Shown one piece after another: positions 1 to 5,583 of a DNA stretch of 5,721 nucleotides (positions are counted from its first letter, which is position 1; each line of letters opens with the position of its first letter). A program made the position numbers and the translations under genes. Source of the DNA: Chloroflexota bacterium (GTDB taxonomy: Bacteria > Chloroflexota > Dehalococcoidia > Tepidiformales > Tepidiformaceae). The stretch covers positions 1 through 5,721 of the forward strand of contig JANXYE010000140.1 in the NCBI GenBank assembly GCA_025350285.1, given 5' to 3'. The notes under the pieces are model-generated. The model was not told the origin of the DNA and did not search any database. It saw only the letters and a list, made by a program, of their open reading frames with translations.

Positions 1-1
1 C

Positions 2-745
2 GAAGCGCTTCACCCCGGGCGCATCGACCTCGGCGTCGGCCGCGCCCCAGGGAGCGACACAAAGACGGCGCGGGCGCTCGCCCACGGGCCGGGCCAGATT
101 GGCATCGAACAATATCCGGACCAGTTGCTCGATCTCTACGGCTTCCTGGCGAATGACCTCCCGCCCGAGCACCCGTTTCGCGGGATTACCGCCATGCCCT
201 CGGGCGAAACGCTGCCCGAACTCTGGGTGCTTGGTTCGAGCGCGGCGAGCGCGCAGTACGCCGCCCAACTCGGCTGGAGCTTCTGCTTCGCGCACTTCAT
301 CAACGCCGAAGGCGGCGAGCGGGCGATGCGTTACTACCAGGACCAGTTCGAGCCGTCGCCGTTCCTCAAGCGCCCCCGCGGGAGCCTCGCCGTCTCGGTG
401 ACGGTCGCCGACACGCACGACGAGGCGGAGCACCTCTCCTGGAGCCGCTGGGGCTGGCGCCTGATGGGCCAGCGTGGTCTGCGCGCCGGCATCCCGACGC
501 CCGAGGAGGCGAAGGCGTTCGCCTACACCGAGCCGGAGCGGGACTACCTCGCCTACGTCGCCTCGCGCTCGATCTTCGGTAGCCCCTCTGAGGTACGCGA
601 CCGCCTTGAGGAACTCGGGCGTGAGTACGGTGTAGACGAATTCGTCTGCGTCACCATCACGCACAGCTTCGCCGCGCGGAAGCGCTCCTACGAACTGCTC
701 GCGAAGGTCTTTGACATCCCACTCCCGTACGCGGCCGCGAAATGA
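2..745 (+). CDS. Luciferase-like (LLM class) flavin-dependent oxidoreductase, 5'-truncated by window edge
   Basis: Open from the first base of the window to TGA at 743-745, giving 247 residues that are the C-terminal three quarters of a protein usually about 330 aa long; the true start lies upstream. The visible N-terminus reads EALHPGRIDLGVGRAPGSD, a hallmark of the bacterial luciferase-like family 'group 1' (TIGR03558 type). Further on, PELWVLGSSAASAQYAAQLG (residues about 71-90) matches the family's conserved VLGSS segment, followed by the FCFAHF strand of the TIM barrel. Family members are cytosolic and use reduced flavin supplied by a separate reductase to oxygenate or oxidise an organic substrate; the substrate cannot be read from this sequence. 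The stop overlaps the ABC-F start by four bases, so the two are probably co-transcribed and translationally coupled. Family call is strong; physiological role unknown. Confidence 0.92.
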   Translation, partial: EALHPGRIDLGVGRAPGSDTKTARALAHGPGQIGIEQYPDQLLDLYGFLANDLPPEHPFRGITAMPSGETLPELWVLGSSAASAQYAAQLGWSFCFAHFINAEGGERAMRYYQDQFEPSPFLKRPRGSLAVSVTVADTHDEAEHLSWSRWGWRLMGQRGLRAGIPTPEEAKAFAYTEPERDYLAYVASRSIFGSPSEVRDRLEELGREYGVDEFVCVTITHSFAARKRSYELLAKVFDIPLPYAAAK

Positions 746-2484
746 TCCTCTTCGACCTCAAGGATGCGGCGCGTATCCACGGCGGGCGGACGATCTTCCG
801 CGGCCTTTCGTGGTCTGTGCAGGACGGCGAGAAGATCGGCGTGATCGGGCCCAGCGGCTGCGGCAAATCCACGCTGATGGACATCATCGCCGCCGTTGAA
901 CCGCCGGATGCTGGCGCCGTCACCTTCCGCCGGGGCGTGCGGGTCGCGCATCTGCCCCAGGCCTACGCGGGGCAGCCGGGCCGGTCGGCGCTCGATGAGG
1001 TGCTCTCCGGGAAGGAGGACCTCGCCCGCATCGAGGACGCGATGGCGAGCGCGGAGGTACGTATGGCCGAGCCGGGGGCGATGGACGACCCGGACACCTT
1101 CGACGCCCTGCTCGCCCGGCACGCACGCCTGCTCGCCGACTTCGACGCTCACGCCGGCGCGCAGGCTCGTTCGCGCGCCGAGCGGCTCCTGGGCGACCTC
1201 GGGCTCGAAGGAGAGGCGTGGTCGCGTCCGATGGAAGTGTTGAGCGGTGGTCAACGGAAGATCGTCGGGGTGGCCCGTTGCCTCCTCGCCGAGCCGGACC
1301 TGCTGCTCCTTGACGAACCGGACAACCACCTGGACCTGCGCCGCAAGGCGATGCTGGAGCGCGTCATCCGCCAGCACACCGGCGCGGTCATCGTGATCTC
1401 GCACGACCGCTACCTGCTCGACGAGACCGTGACCACGATTATCGAACTCGAATCGCCGCGAGAAGGCGCGCGGCTCGTGCGCTGGGATGGCAACTACTCG
1501 GCCTACGTTGCGCAGAAGGAACTCGCCCAGCTTCGCCAGCAGCAGGACTACACCGCCCAGCAGAAGGAGATCCAGCGGCTGGAAGAGGCAATCGTCCGCT
1601 TCAAGGAGTGGGCGCGAATCGTCGTCGATGAACGGCACATCAAACAGGCGCGCAATAAGCAGCGCCAGATCGACAGCATGGAGAAGGTCGAACGGCCGGC
1701 CCTCGAACGGAAGAAGATGGCCTTGCGCTTCCGCCAGACCGAGCGCGGCGGCGCGAAGGTCGCCGAGTTTCGGGGCGTGGACAAGAGTTTCGGCGACAAT
1801 ATCGTCCTGCTCGGCGCCCAGGCCACCATCGTCCACGGCGAAACCGTCGGGATCGTGGGGCCGAACGGGGCGGGAAAGTCCGTGCTGCTCAAGCTCTTGC
1901 TCCGCCGCATGGAACCCGACGCCGGCGAGGTCTGGGTCGGCCCCAGCATCAAGACGGGCTACTACTCGCAGGAGCACGAGACGCTCGACTTCCGCCAGAC
2001 CGCCGTCCAGGCGATTCGTGACGTGAAGCCGATGTTCGAGGGCGACGCGGTGGCCGCGCTTGCCCGCTTCCTCATCCCCTACGAGGCGGCAATCCAGCCG
2101 ATGACCACGATGAGCGGCGGCGAAAAGAGCCGCGTCCAGCTCGCCCGCCTCATGCTCACGGGCGCGAACTGCCTCGTCCTCGATGAGCCGACGAACAACC
2201 TCGACATCCCCGCCGCCGAGGTGCTGGAAGAAGCGTTGGAGGAGTTCCCGGGCACGGTTATCGTCGTCTCGCACGACCGCTACCTGCTCGACCGGCTCGC
2301 GGACCGCGTGATCGAAGTGCGGGACGGCGAGTTGCATTCGTTCGCGGGCGGCTACACAGCCTACGAAGAGGCGCGCTCCGCGAAGGCCGTCACCACTTCG
2401 GAAACGCAGGCCGCCCCCGTCGCAACGGCGCCGGCATCTCGCCCCCGCAAGCCCGCCCGCACGGCCGCCCCCTGGGCCGGTTAG
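742..2484 (+). CDS. ABC-F family ATP-binding protein (two nucleotide-binding domains, no membrane domain)
   Basis: 580 residues with two ABC ATPase domains in tandem and no hydrophobic segments, the ABC-F layout. Domain 1: Walker A GPSGCGKST (36-44), signature LSGGQ (167-171), Walker B/D-loop LLLLDEPDNHLD (187-198), H-switch SHDR (220-223). Domain 2: Walker A GPNGAGKS (373-380), signature MSGGE (457-461), LVLDEPTNNLD (478-488), SHDR (510-513). Between them a charged Gln/Lys/Arg-rich linker (about 255-330) corresponds to the P-site tRNA interaction motif. ABC-F proteins bind the ribosomal E site and rescue stalled translation or protect against ribosome-targeting antibiotics; which applies here is not evident. 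Domain 1 has DEPD where DEPT is usual. The C-terminus (about 545-580) is a low-complexity Ala/Pro/Thr tail with Arg/Lys, unlike the Uup coiled coil. The ATG overlaps the previous stop (ATGA) and has no Shine-Dalgarno, so coupling is likely. Confidence 0.95.
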   Translation: MILFDLKDAARIHGGRTIFRGLSWSVQDGEKIGVIGPSGCGKSTLMDIIAAVEPPDAGAVTFRRGVRVAHLPQAYAGQPGRSALDEVLSGKEDLARIEDAMASAEVRMAEPGAMDDPDTFDALLARHARLLADFDAHAGAQARSRAERLLGDLGLEGEAWSRPMEVLSGGQRKIVGVARCLLAEPDLLLLDEPDNHLDLRRKAMLERVIRQHTGAVIVISHDRYLLDETVTTIIELESPREGARLVRWDGNYSAYVAQKELAQLRQQQDYTAQQKEIQRLEEAIVRFKEWARIVVDERHIKQARNKQRQIDSMEKVERPALERKKMALRFRQTERGGAKVAEFRGVDKSFGDNIVLLGAQATIVHGETVGIVGPNGAGKSVLLKLLLRRMEPDAGEVWVGPSIKTGYYSQEHETLDFRQTAVQAIRDVKPMFEGDAVAALARFLIPYEAAIQPMTTMSGGEKSRVQLARLMLTGANCLVLDEPTNNLDIPAAEVLEEALEEFPGTVIVVSHDRYLLDRLADRVIEVRDGELHSFAGGYTAYEEARSAKAVTTSETQAAPVATAPASRPRKPARTAAPWAG

Positions 2485-2514
2485 CAGAAGCGCTCACGGC
2501 TCCACGGACAGTAC

Positions 2515-2538
2515 CGCGACCTCATGGGAGCGGTCGCG
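2515..2538 (+). terminator. Possible hairpin terminator of the oxidoreductase/ABC-F unit
   Basis: CGCGACC (2515-2521) pairs perfectly with GGTCGCG (2532-2538) around a 10-base loop, 30 bases after the ABC-F stop. It is followed by a T/G-rich run (CTGTTGCTGTTGTC) but not by a true T tract. It could be an imperfect intrinsic terminator, or chance pairing in GC-rich DNA. Confidence 0.3.
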
Positions 2539-2570
2539 CTGTTGCTGTTGTCGTAAGCTCTCCGGCGCCG

Positions 2571-2589
2571 CCGCCGTCTTCGACGGCGG
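2571..2589 (+). terminator. GC-rich hairpin downstream of the ABC-F gene, candidate terminator
   Basis: CCGCCGTC (2571-2578) and GACGGCGG (2582-2589) form a perfect 8-bp stem around the three bases TTC, so the apex reads CTTCG. No T tract follows (GATCCTCTG), so this is not a canonical rho-independent terminator, but it is the tightest hairpin between the ABC-F and glucosidase genes. Many high-GC bacteria use hairpins with weak or absent U tracts. Confidence 0.4.
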
Positions 2590-2606
2590 GATCCTCTGCT
2601 CCCCTA

Positions 2607-2651
2607 TCTCCCCGGCCTAAACACCGGGTCGGGGAGAGGCGTTGGGGGTGA
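2607..2651. repeat. Palindromic intergenic repeat-like element (TCTCCCCG ... CGGGGAGA with GGGTGAGG tail)
   Basis: TCTCCCCG (2607-2614) is the exact reverse complement of CGGGGAGA (2630-2637). The stem extends inward with two G-C pairs and two G-T wobbles to a loop of about 7 bases. An alternative shorter fold pairs CCCGG (2611-2615) with CCGGG (2624-2628). The right arm runs on as GGCGTTGGGGGTGAGG, a kind of tail I recall from interspersed palindromic repeats between genes in several bacterial genomes. Only one copy is in the window, so repeat status rests on that recollection. It may also serve as a terminator or mRNA-stabilising hairpin. Confidence 0.45.
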
Positions 2652-2664
2652 GGGCGTAACGCCC
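2652..2664. promoter_or_regulatory. Short perfect inverted repeat upstream of the glucosidase, possible operator
   Basis: GGGCGT (2652-2657) and ACGCCC (2659-2664) flank a single A, a 13-base symmetric site. It lies just upstream of the -10-like box at 2673-2678, across where a -35 element would be, which is a plausible repressor position. Sugar-hydrolase genes are often controlled by LacI- or ROK-type repressors, but no regulator gene is visible here and a 6-bp GC-rich palindrome can arise by chance. It could also be part of the neighbouring repeat. Confidence 0.25.
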
Positions 2665-2672
2665 GCTGCTCC

Positions 2673-2678
2673 TACTAT
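2673..2678 (+). promoter_or_regulatory. -10 box of a likely leaderless promoter for the glucosidase gene
   Basis: TACTAT fits the TANNNT core of a -10 element and ends seven bases before the ATG at 2686. Transcription would then begin at or next to the A of the start codon. No Shine-Dalgarno sequence is present in the gap (ATCGGCC). No convincing -35 hexamer is seen at 16-18 bases. The AT-rich patch stands out in very GC-rich DNA. Confidence 0.5.
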
Positions 2679-2685
2679 ATCGGCC

Positions 2686-4299
2686 ATGCCCTACGACCCC
2701 GAATCCGACCCAGAATGGTGGCGGCGCGCCGTCATCTATCAGATCTATCCACGTTCGTTCCGCGACGCCAACGGCGACGGAATCGGCGATCTCGAAGGCG
2801 TCATCAGCCGCCTTGACTACCTGAACGATGGCACCGAGAACTCGCTCGGTATCGATGCCATCTGGTTTTCGCCAACCTTCCCTTCGCCCATGAAAGACTT
2901 CGGTTACGACGTTTCGGACTACTGCGGCGTCCACCCGGATTTCGGCGATATGGCGGCGATGGACCGGCTGATTGCCGAATGCCACAAGCGCGGCATCCGT
3001 GTGCTGCTCGACTGGGTGCCGAACCACAGCTCGGACCAGCATCCGTGGTTTATCGAGTCGCGCTCTTCACGGACGAGCGCGAAGCGGGACTGGTACTTCT
3101 GGCGTGACTTCGGTGAGGACGGTGCGGCGCCGAACAACTGGCGCTCGATTTTCGGCGGCCCGGCCTGGCAGTTCGACGACGCGACCGCCCAGAACTACCT
3201 GCACTCGTTCCTGATCGAGCAGCCGGACCTGAACTGGCGCAACCCGGACGTCGTGGCGGCGATGCACGACACGCTGCGTTTCTGGATGTCCCGCGGCGTC
3301 GATGGGTTCCGCGTGGATGTCCTCGGAATGATCGTGAAGCACCCAGACCTGCTGGATAACCCTCCGAACCCGGATTGGAAGCACGGCGACCGCGACGCCA
3401 ACCGCGTGCTACGGACCAATTGCCAGAACCTCCCGGAGGTTTACGACGCCGTCGCGGAGATCCGCAAGGTCCTGGACGAATACCCGGGGCGGATGGCCGT
3501 TGGCGAGGTCTTTGGGCGGCCAGACCAGCTCGCCCGTTACTACGGGACCGCCAGCCAGCCCGGGCTCCACCTGGCCTTCAATTTTCACTTCATCGGGCAG
3601 GACGGCGAGTACGCGCCCTGGGACGCCGACCTCATGCTCAAGATCGTGGCGGGCTACGAAGCGGCCCTCCCCGCCTACGCCCAGCCCTGCTACGCATTCG
3701 GGAACCACGACCGTATCCGGTTCATCAGCCGCCACCACGGCGACGGGATGGGCCACCTGCGCGCGCGGGCGGCGGCACTCCTGCTCCTGGGCCTGCGTTC
3801 CACGCCGTTCCTGTACTACGGCGAAGAGATCGGCATGGAAGACGTTGATGTGCCGGAGGAGCAGATGCAGGACCCGGCACGGTTCCTCTGGGAGGGGCGC
3901 GACCCCGAGCGCACGCCGATGCAGTGGGACGAAACCACCGGCCGCGGCTTCACGACGGGCCATCCGTGGCTGCCCTTCGGCGCCGCCGGTCTGAGCGTTG
4001 CGGCCCAGTCTGGCGATGCTGCCTCGCTGCTGGCTCTGTACCGCCGCGCGATCTGGACGCGAAAGCGCACCCCGGCGCTCCACTCGGGTTCGATGGGGGA
4101 CTACGCGGCGGTAGATGGTGTGTTTTCGTTTGTCCGCGAGTCTGAGGGCGAGCGCATCATGGTCGCGGTCAACACGGTGCCCGAATCGCGTACGCTCAGC
4201 GTTGCCGGAGACGTGCTCGTCGCTACCGGCCCCCGCCTCGGGCCCGTTGACGAGGTCGAACTCGAGCCGCTCGGCGCGGCCTGGGTGCGGCTCCGATAA
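2686..4299 (+). CDS. GH13 alpha-glucosidase, oligo-1,6-glucosidase group
   Basis: 537 residues, full length for cytosolic GH13 glucosidases, with no signal peptide. It opens with WWRRAVIYQIYPRSF (11-25), followed by the calcium-loop-like DANGDGIGD (27-35). Conserved regions: I DWVPNH (109-114); V QPDLN (179-183), typical of the oligo-1,6-glucosidase subfamily; II GFRVDV (207-212), giving nucleophile Asp211; III GEVFG (273-277), giving acid/base Glu274; IV FGNHD (338-342), giving Asp342. RTPMQW (409-414) precedes a small C-terminal beta domain. The catalytic triad is intact. The expected reaction is release of glucose from the non-reducing ends of short alpha-glucosides. Val212 after the nucleophile is the residue seen in alpha-1,6-acting enzymes, whereas Ala or Thr marks alpha-1,4 preference; that specificity is inference. 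ATG 2686 is supported by the nearby -10 box and by lack of in-frame ATG, GTG or TTG back to the TAA at 2554. It stands alone, without transporter or regulator genes nearby. Confidence 0.95.
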   Translation: MPYDPESDPEWWRRAVIYQIYPRSFRDANGDGIGDLEGVISRLDYLNDGTENSLGIDAIWFSPTFPSPMKDFGYDVSDYCGVHPDFGDMAAMDRLIAECHKRGIRVLLDWVPNHSSDQHPWFIESRSSRTSAKRDWYFWRDFGEDGAAPNNWRSIFGGPAWQFDDATAQNYLHSFLIEQPDLNWRNPDVVAAMHDTLRFWMSRGVDGFRVDVLGMIVKHPDLLDNPPNPDWKHGDRDANRVLRTNCQNLPEVYDAVAEIRKVLDEYPGRMAVGEVFGRPDQLARYYGTASQPGLHLAFNFHFIGQDGEYAPWDADLMLKIVAGYEAALPAYAQPCYAFGNHDRIRFISRHHGDGMGHLRARAAALLLLGLRSTPFLYYGEEIGMEDVDVPEEQMQDPARFLWEGRDPERTPMQWDETTGRGFTTGHPWLPFGAAGLSVAAQSGDAASLLALYRRAIWTRKRTPALHSGSMGDYAAVDGVFSFVRESEGERIMVAVNTVPESRTLSVAGDVLVATGPRLGPVDEVELEPLGAAWVRLR

Positions 4300-4314
4300 G
4301 TTGGCGGCTGGCTC

Positions 4315-4323
4315 TGCTATTCT
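4315..4323 (+). promoter_or_regulatory. Extended -10 box of a likely leaderless promoter for the 195-aa gene
   Basis: TGCTATTCT combines the TGn extension with a -10 hexamer TATTCT (4318-4323) ending six bases before the ATG at 4330. It lies in the 30-base gap after the glucosidase stop. No Shine-Dalgarno is present between it and the ATG (TGGGCC). The spacing would put the transcript start at the start codon, as for the glucosidase gene, and implies that the following two genes can be transcribed independently of it. Confidence 0.5.
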
Positions 4324-4329
4324 TGGGCC

Positions 4330-4917
4330 ATGAGTGAGCGCCGCCGCGTCCCTGTTGACCCAGCCCAAGAGCGTTCGAAGCCAACGTTTGGCGCCGATGC
4401 GTTCAGGGATGTCGTGGCTGTCGCTTCGGGCGCCGTCCCGGCGGACTGCGACTGCCCGCGGCTCGACCGCGACGAATGGCACGAGGTGGAGAGCGACTGG
4501 ACCGGCATCACGTTCGTGAAGACCGGCATGAACGCCGTCGTGGGCGTGCCCGTGGGCTACGCCGGGGCCAAGGACCAGCTCATCAGGAAGGCCGCCAGGG
4601 CGGGCGCGAGCATCCCCGACGACCCCATGGTCCTGCTTGGCGAAGGGACGATGCGCCGGCCCGTCATGCTCGAGATCGAAGATGTCCCGCCGGGCGCGAC
4701 GGGTATCGAGCGCCCGGGCGGCGTTGCCTTCACGCGTCTCGTGCCCGCCCCGCTGGGCCGAATGAAGCACGCCGTCGCGGAGACGAAAGCGGTAGCGAAG
4801 CAGCGTTACGGGCGGGAGCCGGACGCGATCTGGGTCTGGTACCTCACCTGCCGGGTCTGTTCCTCGCCGCGCGAATTCGAAACGCTGATCCTCGCGCACT
4901 ACCGGGAAGCGAAATGA
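4330..4917 (+). CDS. Uncharacterised 195-aa protein with CxC and CxxC motifs
   Basis: I do not recognise this family. The protein is soluble-looking: no signal peptide or membrane segment, with a charged N-terminus (MSERRRVPVDPAQER). Four Cys occur as C40-D-C42 in DCDCPRLDRDEW and C174-R-V-C177 in YLTCRVCSSPREFE; two such pairs could bind a metal ion (Zn or Fe), though they are 130 residues apart. Other visible blocks are WTGITFVKTGMNAVVGVPVG (57-76), rich in Gly and Val, and the aromatic IWVWYLTC (167-174). GC-rich codon use matches the neighbours, and the protein-like composition supports a real gene. ATG 4330 is chosen because an extended -10 sits six bases upstream and the gene follows the glucosidase stop closely. 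Its stop overlaps the MgtC-like ATG (ATGA), indicating an operon. Function unknown. Confidence 0.8.
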   Translation: MSERRRVPVDPAQERSKPTFGADAFRDVVAVASGAVPADCDCPRLDRDEWHEVESDWTGITFVKTGMNAVVGVPVGYAGAKDQLIRKAARAGASIPDDPMVLLGEGTMRRPVMLEIEDVPPGATGIERPGGVAFTRLVPAPLGRMKHAVAETKAVAKQRYGREPDAIWVWYLTCRVCSSPREFETLILAHYREAK

Positions 4918-5381
4918 GCAACACGGCCCAGGTCGAGGTGTTCGGCTGGATTGTGCTCGCCCTCGCCCTCGGCTCGCTGGTTGGCGCCCAGCGCGAGTTC
5001 CGCGGACACGAAGCTGGCGTGCGGACGCTTGGGCTGGTGAGCGCCGCCTCGGCGACGTTTGGGCTCATCAGCTTTCGCGTCACCGGCGACGACCGGATAG
5101 CCGCCGGGGTGGTCCAGGGCATCGGCTTTCTCGGGGCCGGCCTCGTCTTCCACAGCAGACATTCGGTGCTTGGTGCAACGACCGCGGCGACCATCTGGGT
5201 GGTCGCCGCTCTCGGGCTGCTGGTTTCGGCCGAACTCTGGCTGACGGCCGTGCTCCTGACAGTCGCGACCGTCGCGCTGCTGGAACTGCTCCCGGTTTCG
5301 GACTGGCTCTACCGCAAGGGCCTGGCACGCGAGGCGGACCGCCGGCGGCGGCTGGTTCCGCCCGGGCAACGCGACGTTTAG
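4914..5381 (+). CDS. MgtC/SapB family membrane protein (short form)
   Basis: 155 residues with about five hydrophobic stretches (roughly 8-25, 36-56, 63-80, 86-106, 108-127), consistent with an inner-membrane protein. The MgtC signature is clear: GAQREFRGHEAGVRTLGLV (24-42), then RIAAGVVQGIGFLGAGLVF (61-79) and LGATTAATIWVVAALGL (86-102). MgtC of Salmonella is linked to growth at low magnesium and survival in macrophages; most environmental MgtC-like proteins have no established function, so magnesium stress is only a guess. It lacks the soluble C-terminal domain of longer members and ends in a basic tail. Gln26 replaces the Glu of the family's usual G-x-E-R motif. ATG 4914 overlaps the preceding stop by four bases; GGGAAG (4904-4909) is a weak Shine-Dalgarno candidate. 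The frame stays open far upstream, but there it only shadows the preceding gene. Confidence 0.9.
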   Translation: MSNTAQVEVFGWIVLALALGSLVGAQREFRGHEAGVRTLGLVSAASATFGLISFRVTGDDRIAAGVVQGIGFLGAGLVFHSRHSVLGATTAATIWVVAALGLLVSAELWLTAVLLTVATVALLELLPVSDWLYRKGLAREADRRRRLVPPGQRDV

Positions 5382-5391
5382 CCGCTTCGCC

Positions 5392-5420
5392 TTGCCCGTC
5401 GGGCCCGCCCCGACTAGGAT
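5392..5420 (+). promoter_or_regulatory. Promoter of the tRNA-Asp gene
   Basis: TTGCCC (5392-5397) and TAGGAT (5415-5420) are separated by exactly 17 bases, with four of six matches each to the sigma-70-type consensus. Transcription would start near 5427, leaving a 5' leader of about a dozen bases before the tRNA. This is the only region in the window with a well-spaced -35/-10 pair. Confidence 0.6.
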
Positions 5421-5438
5421 CAGGTGGAGGCGGATCGT

Positions 5439-5514
5439 GGCCCTGTGGTGTAGTGGTTAACATGCCACCCTGTCAAGGTGGAGATCGTCGGTTCGAGCCC
5501 GATCAGGGTCGCCA
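5439..5514 (+). tRNA. tRNA-Asp (anticodon GTC), CCA encoded
   Basis: A full cloverleaf can be drawn. Acceptor stem: GGCCCTG (5439-5445) with CAGGGTC (5504-5510), one G-T wobble. D arm: GTGT/ACAT (5448-5451/5460-5463) around AGTGGTTA. Anticodon arm: CCACC/GGTGG (5465-5469/5477-5481) with loop CTGTCAA, giving anticodon GTC at 5472-5474. Variable loop has five bases. T arm: GTCGG/CCGAT with loop TTCGAGC (5492-5498). The discriminator base is G5511, the identity base expected for tRNA-Asp. CCA is encoded at 5512-5514. It reads the Asp codons GAC and GAT. Confidence 0.98.
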
Positions 5515-5533
5515 CACCTCGCTCCTCATCGAC

Positions 5534-5557
5534 AACCCGCCAGAGATGGCGGGTTTC
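5534..5557 (+). terminator. Intrinsic terminator after tRNA-Asp
   Basis: AACCCGCCA (5534-5542) and TGGCGGGTT (5547-5555) form a perfect 9-bp stem closed by a GAGA (GNRA) tetraloop. The stem ends in TT and one more T follows before C, giving a short TTT run. It sits 20 bases after the tRNA CCA end and would end the tRNA transcript. Confidence 0.8.
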
Positions 5558-5583
5558 GTGACTATGGGACAACACCGCTTACC

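Noticed and set aside
688..2337. Long minus-strand open frame (549 codons) opposite the ABC-F gene
   Set aside because: It is the antisense shadow of a GC-rich gene with clear ABC motifs; its translation is Arg/Ala/Val/Leu/His-biased without recognisable domains.
4295..4306. -35 element for the promoter at 4315-4323
   Set aside because: The sequence at 17-base spacing (GATAAG) does not match, and TTGGCG at 4301-4306 is too close to the -10; an extended -10 does not need it.
3409..4899. Long minus-strand open frame (496 codons) across the glucosidase and the 195-aa gene
   Set aside because: It spans two well-supported + strand genes and the gap between them, and its composition is typical of antisense shadows in high-GC DNA.
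4476..4913. Upstream extension of the MgtC-like frame
   Set aside because: The frame is open, but translates to Arg/Gly-rich low-complexity sequence overlapping the 195-aa gene; MgtC similarity starts just after the ATG at 4914.
5439..5514. tRNA 3' end as an integration (att) site
   Set aside because: No repeat of the tRNA 3' end, integrase or mobile gene is visible downstream; only a terminator and the transglutaminase-like fragment follow.
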